Made by a program: the position numbers and the translations under genes. Below are positions 10,105 through 21,198 of a stretch of 64,000 nt of DNA, piece by piece (position 1 is the stretch's first letter; each line of letters opens with the position of its first letter). The stretch is taken from contig NZ_LPWF01000029.1 in the NCBI RefSeq assembly GCF_001723305.1, positions 1 to 64,000 of the forward strand. Direction: 5' to 3'. Source of the stretch: Methyloceanibacter superfactus. Lineage in GTDB: Bacteria; Pseudomonadota; Alphaproteobacteria; Rhizobiales; Methyloligellaceae. The notes beneath the pieces are model-generated. The model made no database searches. It saw only the letters and a program-made list of their open reading frames with translations, and was not told where the DNA came from.

Positions 10105-10688
10105 ATGATTCCGAATATCCGTCCCGCAACGCTCGCCGACGCTTCCGCGCTCGCCGTCCTCGTGGATATCGCCGGCGAAGGCATGCCCAATTGGCTGTGG
10201 CGCACGCTGGCCGGCCCCGGCGCCTCGGCGCTGGCCGTGGGCCGCGACCGCGCCCGCCGCGACGAAGGCGGCTTCTCCTATCGCCATGCCACCATCGCCG
10301 AACTGGGCGACGACATCGCCGCCAGCTTGATCGGCTACCCGCTCGACGATCCTTACGACCTCACCGGCGTCGACGCGCTGCCGGCATATGTGCAGCCCCT
10401 GGTGCGGCTCGAAGGGCAAGCGCCGGGCTCCTGGTATGTGAACGTGCTCGCCACCTTTCCGGAGTTCCGCGGGCAAGGGATCGGCGGCCGGCTTCTCGAC
10501 AGTGCCGACAGCCAAGGGCGAGAGGCGGGGGTAACTGCCATGAGCGTCATCGTCGGAAGCTGGAACGACCGCGCCGCGCGGCTCTATGCCCGTGCCGGCT
10601 ATGCGGACGTCGCCTGCGAGACGCGGTGCTGCCGCCTGATTTCCCCCATGACGGCGATTGGATCCTCATGACCAAGCCGCTCGCATGA
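10105..10688 (+). CDS. GNAT family N-acetyltransferase (3' end probably frameshifted)
   Basis: About 190 residues beginning MIPNIRPATLADA. The acetyl-CoA-binding motif is FPEFRGQGIGGRLLDSA (about 115-131), followed by the NDRAARLYARAGY motif that closes the fold. The acceptor is unknown. As read, the frame stops at 10671, but a one-base indel near 10633 would give the typical ending FPHDGDWILMTKPLA and a stop at 10688, overlapping the lpd start as ATGA. That overlap supports the corrected end. Confidence 0.8.
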
Positions 10689-12092
10689 GTGACACGCAAT
10701 TCGATCTCGTCGTCATCGGCGCCGGCCCGGGGCGGTTATGTCGCCGCGATCCGCGCCGCTCAGCTCGGCATGAGATGCGCGATCGTCGAACGCGAGCATC
10801 TCGGCGGCATCTGCCTTAACTGGGGCTGCATCCCCACCAAGGCGCTGCTGCGCACGTCGGAGATCTATCGCCTGATACAGAGCGCGGGCGAGTTCGGGCT
10901 CCGCGCCGAAAATCTCGCTTCGGATCTTGCCAAGCTTGTGGAACGCAGCCGCAAAGTCGCCGAGAAATTGTCGAACGGCGTCGCCTTCCTCATGAAGAAG
11001 AACGACATCGCGGTGATCGACGGCACGGCCACGCTCGAAGGGGAGGGACGCGTCACGCTGACCGGCAAGGACGGCGAGGCGCTTCCCGCGCTGACAGCCA
11101 AGAACATCATCATCGCCACCGGCGCGCGGGCGAAGACGCTTCCCGGCCTGGAACCCGACGGCAAACTGATCTGGACCTATAAGGAGGCGATGGTGCCGGA
11201 GCGCTTCCCGCGCTCCTTACTGATCGTCGGCTCGGGCGCCATCGGCATCGAGTTCGCGAGCTTCTACCGCACCCTCGGCGCGCACGTGACCGTGGTCGAG
11301 CTCCTCGACCGCATCCTGCCGGCCGAGGACGAGGAGATCTCGCGCCTCGCGCAAAAGGCCTTCGCCAAGCAGGACATCGCCATCCGCACCGCCACCACCG
11401 TGGAGCGTCTCGTCGCGAACGAGGACAGCGTCACCGCCACCTTGCGCGGCCCGACGGCGACACGATCGACGGCACGGTCGGACCGGGTGATTTTGGCGGT
11501 GGGCATCACCGGCAATGTGGAAGGGCTCGGCCTGGAGGCGCTCGGCGTCACGGTCGACAAGGGCCATATCGTCGTCGACGAATGGTGCCGCACCGGCGTC
11601 GGCGGCCTTTATGCCATCGGCGACGTGGTGGGCCCGCCCTGGCTCGCCCACAAGGCGATGCACGAGGGCGTGCTGTGCGTGGAGAAGATCGCCGGCGTCG
11701 AGGGCGTCCATCCCATGGACAAGACCAACATCCCGGCTTGCACCTATAGCTTCCCGCAGGTGGCGAGCCTGGGGCTCACCGAAGCCGCCGCGCGCGACGC
11801 GGGCCATACTCTCAAAGTCGGCCGCTATCCCTATTCCGCCAACGGCAAGGCCATCGCCATGGGCGAGACCGAAGGGCTGGTGAAGACTATTTTCGATGCC
11901 AGAACAGGGGCGTTGCTCGGCGCGCATATGATCGGCGCGGAGGTGACGGAGCTCATTCAGGCTTTCGCCATCGGCAAGACCCTCGAAACCACCGAGGCCG
12001 AATTGATCGCTACCATCTTCCCCCATCCCACTTTGTCGGAGATGATGCACGAATCGGTGCTCGACGCCTTCGGGCGCGCCCTCCACATCTAG
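10685..12092 (+). CDS. lpdA: Dihydrolipoyl dehydrogenase, E3 (frameshifted at the N-terminus)
   Basis: FAD enzyme that reoxidises dihydrolipoamide and makes NADH. The redox disulfide is in GGICLNWGCIPTKALL; the NAD motif is VGSGAIGIEFASFY; the C-terminal His-Glu pair is in IFPHPTLSEMMHE. The ATG at 10685 reads MSDTQFDLVVIGAGPG, then an extra G near 10731 shifts the frame (it should continue GGYVAAIRAAQLG). A second, compensating pair near 11449 and 11483 turns the expected PDGDTIDGTVDRV into PTATRSTARSDRV. Corrected length is close to 468. Confidence 0.95.
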
Positions 12093-12143
12093 GTCCATCG
12101 TAATGGAGCGCTAGGGAGCCCGACCAACGATGGGAGGATGACA

Positions 12144-12377
12144 ATGAGCCTGCTTATTTTTCTCGTTATCGGCCTGATCGCCGGTGCGCTGGCCTCTTAC
12201 ATTATGGGGCGGCAACAAGATCTGCTGATCAATCTCTTGATCGGCATTATCGGCGCCGTGGTCGGCGGTCTGCTCGCCGGCCTGCTCGGCATCGCCGCCT
12301 ATGGCCTCATCGGCCAGATCATCATCGCCACCCTCGGCGCGATCCTGTGCCTATGGGTCTGGCGCCGCATGCGGTAG
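12144..12377 (+). CDS. GlsB/YeaQ/YmgE family small membrane protein (1)
   Basis: 77 residues, nearly all hydrophobic, with Gly-rich membrane segments (FLVIGLIAGALASYIMG, IGIIGAVVGGLLAGLLG, IIIATLGAILCLWVWRR), typical of the transglycosylase-associated/GlsB family. Function is not firmly known; some members are stress-induced. The ATG at 12144 is preferred over 12138 because GGGAGG (12132-12137) directly abuts the latter but sits six bases before the former. A second family member follows 36 bases later. Confidence 0.85.
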   Translation: MSLLIFLVIGLIAGALASYIMGRQQDLLINLLIGIIGAVVGGLLAGLLGIAAYGLIGQIIIATLGAILCLWVWRRMR

Positions 12378-12413
12378 AAAGACCGCCGCTCAACACCTGA
12401 AGGAGGTGTCTCG

Positions 12414-12695
12414 ATGGAAGGCCACGGACTGCTCTCGATGCCGGGTGTCGGCTTCTTCGGCATGCTGATCATCGGCCTGCTGGCCGGTTACATCGCCGAG
12501 AAGGTCACCGCCAGCGACCACGGACTGTTGACCAATCTGCTCGTCGGCATCGCCGGCTCGTTTGTCGGCGGCACGCTTGCCAATCTGTTGAACATCGAGT
12601 TCTACGGCTGGCTGGGCAATCTGATCGTCGCCTCGGTCGGCGCCGTTCTGCTGATCTGGATCTGGCGGAAGTTTTCGGGATCCGAAACGAGTTGA
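12414..12695 (+). CDS. GlsB/YeaQ/YmgE family small membrane protein (2)
   Basis: 93 residues, a divergent tandem paralogue of the preceding gene with three Gly-rich membrane segments ([53 protein letters not shown]). A strong AAGGAGGTG site precedes the ATG. Unlike its neighbour it has a soluble N-terminal extension ([12 protein letters not shown]) and charged residues between segments 1 and 2. The lipA start is eight bases downstream. Confidence 0.85.
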   Translation: MEGHGLLSMPGVGFFGMLIIGLLAGYIAEKVTASDHGLLTNLLVGIAGSFVGGTLANLLNIEFYGWLGNLIVASVGAVLLIWIWRKFSGSETS

Positions 12696-12702
12696 ACTGT
12701 CG

Positions 12703-13675
12703 ATGGTCACGGTAATCGACACGTTGCGTGAGGTGAAGGCGCGGCCGCGCCACCCCGAGAAGGCGCGGCTGCCCGACACCCCCGTTTTGCCGAAGCCGTC
12801 CTGGATCCGCGTCCGGGCGCCGCGCGCTCATGCGTTCGACGCGACGCGCGCCATCATGCGCGAGCACCGCCTGCATACGGTGTGCGAGGAGGCGGCCTGT
12901 CCCAATATCGGCGAGTGCTGGGAGAAGCGCCACGCCACCGTGATGATCATGGGCGACACCTGCACGCGCGCCTGCGCCTTCTGCAACGTGGCGACGGGAA
13001 AGCCCGCGGCGCTGGACGCGGCGAGCCGGCCCGCGTCGGTGCGGCCATCGCCGCGCTCGCCCTCAATCATGTTGTCATCACCTCGGTCGACCGCGACGAT
13101 CTCAAGGACGGCGGCGCCGCGCATTTCGCCGAGACGATCGCAGCCGTCAGGGCAGGGACCCCCGGCACGACGATCGAGGTGCTCACCCCCGACTTCCTGC
13201 GAAAACCCGGCGCACTGGAAATCGTCATCGCGGCGCAGCCCGACGTGTTCAATCACAATATGGAGACGGTGCCGTCGCTTTACCGGCGCATCCGGCCGGG
13301 AGCCGACTATTCCCATTCGCTGGCGCTGCTGAAGGACGCCAAGCGGCGCGATCCGTGCGTCTTCACCAAGTCCGGCATCATGGTGGGTTTGGGCGAGACG
13401 GCGGACGAGGTCTCGGCGCTGATGGACGATCTCAGAGCCGCCGGCGTCGATTTCCTCACCATCGGCCAATATCTCCAGCCGACCCGCAAGCATGCGGCCG
13501 TCGACCGCTTCGTCACCCCGGACGAGTTCCGCGACTATAAGCGCCTGGGCGAAGAGAAAGGCTTCCTCCTCGTCGCCGCCAGTCCGTTGACCCGGTCCTC
13601 CTATCACGCCGCCGAGGACTTCGCGGTGCTCAAGGCCGCGCGCACGCATCCCTCGGCGCTGAGCGCCGGCCGTAG
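12703..13675 (+). CDS. lipA: Lipoyl synthase (frameshifted)
   Basis: Radical-SAM enzyme that inserts two sulfurs into octanoyl groups, making the cofactor needed by PdhB, PdhC and other complexes. The auxiliary cluster ligands are [12 protein letters not shown], the radical-SAM ligands CTRACAFC, and the C-terminal Ser ligand region [13 protein letters not shown] base is missing near 13025 (ALDA...[12 protein letters not shown] should be continuous). A second indel near 13648 hides the likely TAG at 13673-13675, after which coq10 starts six bases on. Uncorrected, the frame would run through the coq10 start to 13823. Corrected length about 324. Confidence 0.93.
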
Positions 13676-13680
13676 CGCCC

Positions 13681-14157
13681 ATGCATGTCTACGAGATCAA
13701 GCATCCCGTCGCGCACTCCGCCGCCGACATGTATGCGCTCGTTGCCAATGTCGACGACTACCCGCAATTCCTGCCGCTCATCGAAGCGTTGCACGTCAAG
13801 CGCCGCGACCGCACCGAGGATAAGGAAATCCTCATCGCCACCATGCAGGTCGGTTACAAGCTGATCCGCGAGAGCTTCACCACTAAGGTCACGCTCGACC
13901 AGCCCGCGCGCACGATCTTCGTCGAATATCTCGACGGTCCGTTCTCGCATCTGGAGAACCGCTGGCGATTCATCCCGCGCGACGACGGCGGATCGGACAT
14001 CGACTTCTACATCGCCTACAGCTTCAGCTCGTGGATGTTCGAGCGGCTGGTCGGCGGGCTGTTCGACAAGGCCGTGCGCAAATATACCGACGCCTTCGAA
14101 GCCCGCGCCGATGAAGTCTATGGGCAAAAGACGATGACGGTCGCCTCACAGGAGTGA
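13681..14157 (+). CDS. COQ10/RatA-type START-domain protein (type II toxin-antitoxin RatA family by annotation)
   Basis: 158 residues of the polyketide cyclase/START-like fold, with the family signatures [21 protein letters not shown] and [24 protein letters not shown]10 relatives bind ubiquinone and support respiration; the RatA label comes from an E. coli homologue. Its position right after lipA is standard in Hyphomicrobiales and favours a COQ10-type role. Its 3' end overlaps the convergent cinA gene by 12 bases. Confidence 0.88.
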   Translation: MHVYEIKHPVAHSAADMYALVANVDDYPQFLPLIEALHVKRRDRTEDKEILIATMQVGYKLIRESFTTKVTLDQPARTIFVEYLDGPFSHLENRWRFIPRDDGGSDIDFYIAYSFSSWMFERLVGGLFDKAVRKYTDAFEARADEVYGQKTMTVASQE

Positions 14158-14648
14158 GCGCAGCAGGGACAGCGCCCGCTCGACGCTCCGCCGCCTAACC
14201 TCGGCCCGGCCGAGATCGCCGAACACCACGCGCTCGTGATGCATCGGACCGTCCGGACGGCCGGCGGCGAAATGCACGAGCCCCACCGGCTTTTCCGGTG
14301 TCCCGCCGTCAGGCCCGGCGATGCCGGTCACGGCCACCGCGAGGCTCGCCTGCGAATGGGTCAGCGCACCGCCGGCCATGGCCCGGGCCACGTCCTCGCT
14401 CACCGCGCCATGCTTCTCGATCAGCCAGAACGGCACGCCGAGCATCTCGCTCTTGGACGCATTGGAATAGGTGACGAAGCCGCGCTCGAACACGTCCGAC
14501 GATCCGGGGATCGCGGTCAGCGCGCCCGCGACCAGCCCGCCGGTGCAGGACTCCGCCGTGACGATGCGTTCGCCCTTGTCCCGGCAGCCGCGAGCACATC
14601 GGCGGCGAGTGCGATCAGTCGTTCGTCGAGCGCGACAGCGTCGGTCAT
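14146..14648 (-). CDS. pncC: CinA C-terminal domain protein, nicotinamide-nucleotide amidase (frameshifted)
   Basis: PncC/CinA-C hydrolyses nicotinamide mononucleotide to nicotinate mononucleotide. Conserved blocks are TAESCTGGLVAGALTAIPGSS, FERGFVTYSN and AVTGIAGPDGG. The first is visible only after adding one base near 14583; the uncorrected N-terminal part reads out of frame. The ATG at 14648 overlaps the ispDF stop as ATGA, which supports that start. Corrected length about 167; only the amidase domain is present. Confidence 0.88.
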
Positions 14649-15820
14649 GGCAGCTTCACGGTCGCCGTGGCCATGGCGGCGATGCCTTCGCCGCGCCCGA
14701 CGAAACCGAGCCCTTCATTGGTGGTCGCCTTGATGCTGACCCGGCCGACGTCAATGCCGAGTGTCTCGGCCATGCAGGCCCGCATGGCGTCGCGATACGG
14801 ACCGATCCGGGGCGCCTCGCAGAGCAGCGTCACGTCCACATGCATGATCTCGCCGCCCCGCGCGCGGATCTTGTCGCCGGCCACTTTGAGGAAGAGGTCC
14901 GAGGCCGCACCTCGCCAGCGTTCGTCGGACGGCGGGAAATGCACGCCGATATCGCCATCGGCGATGGTGCCGAGCAGCGCATCGGTGAGCGCGTGCAGGC
15001 CCACGTCGGCGTCGCTATGGCCGACCAGCTTCTTCGTATGCGGAATACTGACGCCGCAAAGGATGACCGCATCGCCGGGCCCTAGCGCATGCACGTCATA
15101 GCCGGTGCCGACGCGGATCGACGTCGCGGCGCGTTTCTCTTCCGTTCGCAACATCTCGTCCGCGATTGCCAAATCCTCCGCCGTCGTCAGCTTGCGATTA
15201 TGCTCGGAGCCTTCCACCAGCGCCACATCGAGACCGAACCATTCGGCGACCGACGTGTCGTCCGTGAAGTCGAGCGTGGGGTCCTGCGCCGCCGCCCGGT
15301 GCGCGGCCAGAATCGCGTCGAACTTGAAGCCTTGCGGCGTCTGCGCCCGCCACAAATCCTCGCGGCCGACGGTCCCGGTCACGCGGCCGCCCGCCGCCAC
15401 GCTGCGTATCGGCCGGCAGACAGGGCAGGGCGCCCGCGCTTCCCCCACGCCGCCGATCACCCGGGCGATCAGAGCGTCATCGGCGAAGGGCCGCGCCGCG
15501 TCGTGGATCAGCACCACATCCGGGCCGTGCAGCTCCAGCGCCTCGAGCCCGGCCCGCACGCTATCCTGCCGCCGCGCCCCGCCCATGACCGGGGCCAGAA
15601 GCCTGCCGGCGAAGGCCTTGCTCGCCGCGGCATACAGGTCGGCGTCGTCGGGGTGGATGGCCACAAGAACAGCATCGATGCCCGCATGGGAGGCAAATGC
15701 CCTGATCGTGCGGGTGAGCATGGCCTCGCCGCCGAGACGGCCATATTGCTTCGGCTGCCCGGATTCGGTCGCCGCCCGGACGCCACGGCCGGCCGCCACG
15801 ATGAGGGCCGCGACGCTCAT
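14645..15820 (-). CDS. ispDF: Bifunctional IspD/IspF of the MEP isoprenoid pathway
   Basis: One chain combines 4-diphosphocytidyl-2C-methylerythritol synthase (IspD, about residues 1-225, VAALIVAAGRG and DAARPF) and MECDP synthase (IspF, about 235-391, GTGYDVHAL, GHSDADVGLHALTDALLG, KATTNEGLGFVGRGEG). The fusion is typical of alphaproteobacteria. Residues near 130-145 (CPVCRPIRSVAAGG) read poorly, and a compensating indel pair around 15400-15440 is possible. The ATG at 15820 gives the usual MSVAALIVAAGRG start. It runs away from ntrB; dusB, usually found between them, is absent. Confidence 0.95.
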   Translation of the reverse strand: MSVAALIVAAGRGVRAATESGQPKQYGRLGGEAMLTRTIRAFASHAGIDAVLVAIHPDDADLYAAASKAFAGRLLAPVMGGARRQDSVRAGLEALELHGPDVVLIHDAARPFADDALIARVIGGVGEARAPCPVCRPIRSVAAGGRVTGTVGREDLWRAQTPQGFKFDAILAAHRAAAQDPTLDFTDDTSVAEWFGLDVALVEGSEHNRKLTTAEDLAIADEMLRTEEKRAATSIRVGTGYDVHALGPGDAVILCGVSIPHTKKLVGHSDADVGLHALTDALLGTIADGDIGVHFPPSDERWRGAASDLFLKVAGDKIRARGGEIMHVDVTLLCEAPRIGPYRDAMRACMAETLGIDVGRVSIKATTNEGLGFVGRGEGIAAMATATVKLP

Positions 15821-15966
15821 CGCCAACCCGCCCAAAAACTGTGGACATTTTGCGAGCGGGCGCCGTTAAGCCTCTGAACCAATTTGATGTTGCACTGCGG
15901 CAAAAGGAGTATTGCCCCCACGCGAAAACCCTCGTATCGTGCCCAATAATAGATCATAGGATGGAC

Positions 15967-15989
15967 ATGCCTAAACTTTGTGCAGGCAT
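15967..15989. promoter_or_regulatory. Inverted repeat upstream of ntrB
   Basis: ATGCCT (15967-15972) and AGGCAT (15984-15989) form a perfect 6-bp inverted repeat with an 11-base centre, about 43 bases before the ntrB start, in the 211-base divergent gap with ispDF. It could be an operator or a leader hairpin. It does not match the NtrC box consensus closely. Confidence 0.3.
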
Positions 15990-16031
15990 AGGTCAGCCGG
16001 ACCCACCTGTGCCCGCGAGGATATAGACGTT

Positions 16032-17186
16032 TTGAGCGTGACGACAAAAAAGCCTGGCACGCGCCGCAAGGTCGAACCTCCCGCGATTCCCTGCGAGGCG
16101 CTGTTGGGGGCCTTGCCCCATCCACTGCTCGTCATCGGTCAGGGCCTCGCCTTCGAATACGCCAACACCGCCGCCGAGGACTTCTTTCAGATGAGCGCCG
16201 GCGTGCTCCGCCGCCATGCTCTTCCCGACGTGGTCGCCTTCGGCTGCCCGCTGATCGCCCTTGTCGAGCAGGTGCAGCGCAACGGCACCACCGTCAACGA
16301 ATATGGCGTCGAGCTCGGCTCCTTTCGCTTCGAGGCGCCGAAGCTCGTCGATCTCTATGGCGGACCGTTGCCGGAGGCGCCCGGCCGCGTGATGGTGATG
16401 CTCCAGCAACGCAGCATGGCGCAGATGATCGAGCGTCAGCTGACCCATCGCGGCGCGGCGCGCTCCGTCTCCGGCCTCGCCGCCGTGCTCGCCCATGAGA
16501 TCAAGAATCCGCTGTCGGGCATCAGAGGCGCCGCCCAATTGTTGGAAGGGGACCGCGACCCGTCCGATCGCACGCTCACCCAGCTCATCTGCACCGAGTC
16601 CGACCGCATCTGTAAGCTGGTCGACCGCATGGAGATCTTCGGCGACGAGCGGCCGCTGCAGCGCGAGCCGGTGAACATCCACGATGTGCTCGATCATGTG
16701 AAGCATATCGCCAGCACCGGCTTCGCCCGCCACATCAAGATCGTCGAGAGCTACGATCCGTCTCTGCCGCCGGTCCCCGGCAGCCGCGACAAGCTCATCC
16801 AGGTTTTCCTCAACCTCATCAAGAACGCCGCCGAAGCCATCGGCGAGGACCGGGCCGACGGCCAGATCACGCTGACCACATCGTTTCGGCCGGGCGTGCG
16901 CCTTTCGGTGCCGGGCAGCCAAGCCCGGGTCAGCCTACCGCTCGAGATCGCGGTCGAGGATAACGGCGGCGGCGTCTCTGCGGACCTCATGCAACATCTC
17001 TTCGATCCCTTCGTCACCACCAAGCCATCCGGCACCGGACTCGGGCTTGCATTGGTGGCGAAGATCATTGGCGATCATGGCGGGATTATCGAATGCGACT
17101 CACGGCCCCGATTCACGGTCTTTCGCGCACTGATGCCGATGGCCGAAACCGAAGCGACCCAAGCGATAGCGCAGGCGCAGGCGTAA
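16032..17186 (+). CDS. ntrB: Nitrogen regulation sensor histidine kinase NtrB
   Basis: Cytosolic sensor kinase/phosphatase for NtrC, answering to PII. About 384 residues. A PAS domain comes first ([26 protein letters not shown]), then the phospho-acceptor region [21 protein letters not shown], the N box [13 protein letters not shown] and the G boxes VEDNGGGV and [13 protein letters not shown]. Start uncertain: TTG 16032 or GTG 16038, with GAGGAT upstream; no in-frame ATG gives a sensible start. NtrC begins six bases after the stop. Confidence 0.94.
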   Translation: MSVTTKKPGTRRKVEPPAIPCEALLGALPHPLLVIGQGLAFEYANTAAEDFFQMSAGVLRRHALPDVVAFGCPLIALVEQVQRNGTTVNEYGVELGSFRFEAPKLVDLYGGPLPEAPGRVMVMLQQRSMAQMIERQLTHRGAARSVSGLAAVLAHEIKNPLSGIRGAAQLLEGDRDPSDRTLTQLICTESDRICKLVDRMEIFGDERPLQREPVNIHDVLDHVKHIASTGFARHIKIVESYDPSLPPVPGSRDKLIQVFLNLIKNAAEAIGEDRADGQITLTTSFRPGVRLSVPGSQARVSLPLEIAVEDNGGGVSADLMQHLFDPFVTTKPSGTGLGLALVAKIIGDHGGIIECDSRPRFTVFRALMPMAETEATQAIAQAQA

Positions 17187-17191
17187 CCAGG

Positions 17192-18634
<1,443 letters not shown>

Positions 18635-18807
18635 TTGGCAATCGGCGGCCAAACCCCCATATCCCGTTCACCATCTTCGGGTGACGGAGGGTGCGCGCGT
18701 CTCGGGCCCGCGTCCCTATGTCGCCAAAGCGCCACATTGTGATTTTATTGCACCATAGCTGAGGCAGACGCTCCAGAAGGACGGAACCGGCGGAAATCCG
18801 GCCATCC

Positions 18808-21198
18808 ATGGGGGAAGCCAGGGGAAAGCGGTTGCGCAGCGTCTTCCAAACCTCGCAAGACCCAGGAAACACTAAGGGAATCTTGCGTCCGACCGCCGCG
18901 ACCATCGGGTCCGGCGAGGGCGCGGAGCAGCTTCCGCCATCACGGGCCCGCCGGCGGCTTCCTTTCACGCTCGGCCTGATCACCATGGTGCTCGCGCTCT
19001 GCTCGGGCCTTGCCACCTATCTCATTCTCACCGGGCTGACGCCGATCGTCCCCAACCACACCGTGGTGGTGGGCGTGCTGCTGATCAACCTGGTGCTCGT
19101 CCTGGCGATGGTCCTGGTCATCGCTTGGCAGGTCTCGGGGCTGTGGCTCGCGCGGCGGCGCCACGTCGCCGGCGCACAGCTTCACGTGCGCATCGTCAGC
19201 CTGTTCAGCGTCATCGCCGTGGTCCCGGCGATCCTGCTCGCGGTTTTCGCCAGCGTGTCGCTGGACCGTGGCCTCGACCACTGGTTCTCGGTCCGCACCA
19301 AGTCGATCATCCAGAATTCGATCGACGTGGCCACCGCCTATCTCCAAGAGCACGGGCAGGTGATCCGCGCCGATACCGTGGGCATGGCCAAGGACATCGA
19401 CGAGGCGGTCAAGCTGGTGCAGTCGCGGCCGCAAGGCTTCGGCAATTTTCTCACCGCCCAGGCCGCCATCCGCGCGCTGCCCATCGCCTATTTGATCGAC
19501 GGCAACGGCAAGATGCTGGCGACGGCCGCCTCCGTGCCTGATTTCCCGTTCCGCGCTCCGCCGAAGGAAGCCATGGGGCTGGCCAAGAAGGGGCAGGTGA
19601 TCGTCATCGCTCCCGGCCAGACCAGCATGGTCGGCGCCATCAAGAGCCTGGAGAATTTCAACGACACCTATCTCTACGTCATCCGCCCGGTAAACGCGCG
19701 CGTGCTCCAACAATTGCGCGCCACCCGCGCCAACGTCGCCGAGTATCAATTGCTCGAGCAGCGGCGTGCCGGCGTGCAGGTGGCGTTCGGCCTCATGTAT
19801 GTGGCGATCGCGCTGACGCTGCTGTTGTCGGCCATCTGGATCGGCATGTGGTTCGCCAATCGTTTGGTCGCGCCGATCGGCCAGCTCATGGGGGCCGCCG
19901 AGGAGATCAGCCAAGGCAATCTCGATGTCGAGGTCGACGTCGACCCGGCCGACGGCGACCTGGCGACACTCGGAACCACGTTCAACACCATGACCTCGGA
20001 GCTAAAGAGCCAGCGCGACGAACTGGTCGGCGCCAACTCGACGCTCGACGAGCGCAACCGCTTCATGGAGGCGGTCCTGTCCGGCGTGACCGCGGGCGTC
20101 GTCGGTGTCGACGCCGACGGCACGGTCAATCTGGTCAATCGCTCGGCCAAGACGTTGCTCGGCGTGAAGGAAGAGAAGCTCACCGGCAAGAAGCTGTCCG
20201 ACGCCGTGCCGGAATTCGGGCCGCATCTGAAACGCGCCAAGAAGCAGGGCAAGCGGCTGGCCACGGACCAGGTCACGCTGCGCCGTGGCGGATCGGAGCG
20301 CAATTTCGCCGTCCGCGTCACGAGCGAAGGCGCGGGCAAAGGCTATGTGGTGACCTTCGACGACATCACCGAACTGGTCAGCGCTCAGCGCTCGACCGCT
20401 TGGGCGGACATCGCCCGGCGCATCGCCCACGAGATCAAAAACCCGCTGACCCCGATCCAGCTTTCGGCGGAGCGTATCCGCCGCAAATACGGCGACTCCA
20501 TCACCAAGGACCGCGAGATCTTCGAGCAATGCACCGACACCATCATCCGCCAAGTGTCGGATATCGGCCGCATGGTCGACGAGTTCTCGGCGTTCGCGCG
20601 CATGCCGAAGCCGGTCATGGAGATGCATGACGTCCGCGAGATCGTGCGCGAGGCGGTCTTCTTGTTCCAGGTCAGCCGCCCGGACATCGAGTTCGAGCTC
20701 GATCTTCCCGAAAACCCGTCAAGACCATGTCGGACCAGCGCCTACTCACCCAAGCCGCCAATCTGGTCAAGAACGCCAGCGAAGGTATCGACACCGCCGT
20801 GGAGGCCGACCCGTCGCGCGCGGGCACCGGGCCATATCACCGCGAAGGTGGCAACCAAGGGCGACCATGTCCACATCACCATTATCGACAATGGCTGCGG
20901 CCTCCCGGAGGAGAACCGCGAGCGCCTTGTCGAGCCGTACATGACCACGCGCGTCAAAGGCACCGGACTTGGACTGGCTATCGTGCAGCGCATCACCGAG
21001 CAGCACGGCGGCAAACTACAACTCACCGATGCGCCCAAGCGCAACGGCAAGATCGAAGGGGCGTCAGTGCGAATGGACCTGCCGATTTTGGGACGCGAGG
21101 AACTGGAGGAGGGCGACGAGCCCACTCAAGTCTCAGCCGTCCATGCGAGCGGATCCGAGCCGGCCGAGGAGGAAGAGGGAGTAACCGATGGCGTCTGA
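18808..21198 (+). CDS. ntrY: Membrane sensor histidine kinase NtrY (internal compensated frameshift)
   Basis: About 796 residues. Three membrane helices lie near the N-terminus (from about residue 50), then a periplasmic sensor region, a fourth helix (VAFGLMYVAIALTLLLSAIW), HAMP, PAS, and a kinase core with [19 protein letters not shown] (His about 541). The ATP-binding N box is scrambled: about 39 residues between 20716 and 20831 are out of frame, owing to one missing and one extra base. The correct reading includes DQRLLTQAANLVKNASEGI. The G boxes (IDNGCGLPEENRE, GTGLGLAIVQRI) are fine. NtrY pairs with NtrX; its 3' end overlaps ntrX by 11 bases. Confidence 0.94.
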   Translation: MGEARGKRLRSVFQTSQDPGNTKGILRPTAATIGSGEGAEQLPPSRARRRLPFTLGLITMVLALCSGLATYLILTGLTPIVPNHTVVVGVLLINLVLVLAMVLVIAWQVSGLWLARRRHVAGAQLHVRIVSLFSVIAVVPAILLAVFASVSLDRGLDHWFSVRTKSIIQNSIDVATAYLQEHGQVIRADTVGMAKDIDEAVKLVQSRPQGFGNFLTAQAAIRALPIAYLIDGNGKMLATAASVPDFPFRAPPKEAMGLAKKGQVIVIAPGQTSMVGAIKSLENFNDTYLYVIRPVNARVLQQLRATRANVAEYQLLEQRRAGVQVAFGLMYVAIALTLLLSAIWIGMWFANRLVAPIGQLMGAAEEISQGNLDVEVDVDPADGDLATLGTTFNTMTSELKSQRDELVGANSTLDERNRFMEAVLSGVTAGVVGVDADGTVNLVNRSAKTLLGVKEEKLTGKKLSDAVPEFGPHLKRAKKQGKRLATDQVTLRRGGSERNFAVRVTSEGAGKGYVVTFDDITELVSAQRSTAWADIARRIAHEIKNPLTPIQLSAERIRRKYGDSITKDREIFEQCTDTIIRQVSDIGRMVDEFSAFARMPKPVMEMHDVREIVREAVFLFQVSRPDIEFELDLPENPSRPCRTSAYSPKPPIWSRTPAKVSTPPWRPTRRARAPGHITAKVATKGDHVHITIIDNGCGLPEENRERLVEPYMTTRVKGTGLGLAIVQRITEQHGGKLQLTDAPKRNGKIEGASVRMDLPILGREELEEGDEPTQVSAVHASGSEPAEEEEGVTDGV

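Noticed and set aside
15821-16031. Sigma-54 promoter upstream of ntrB or ispDF
   Set aside because: GG and GC pairs are present (near 15843 and 15852) but the spacing is too short for the -24/-12 pattern.
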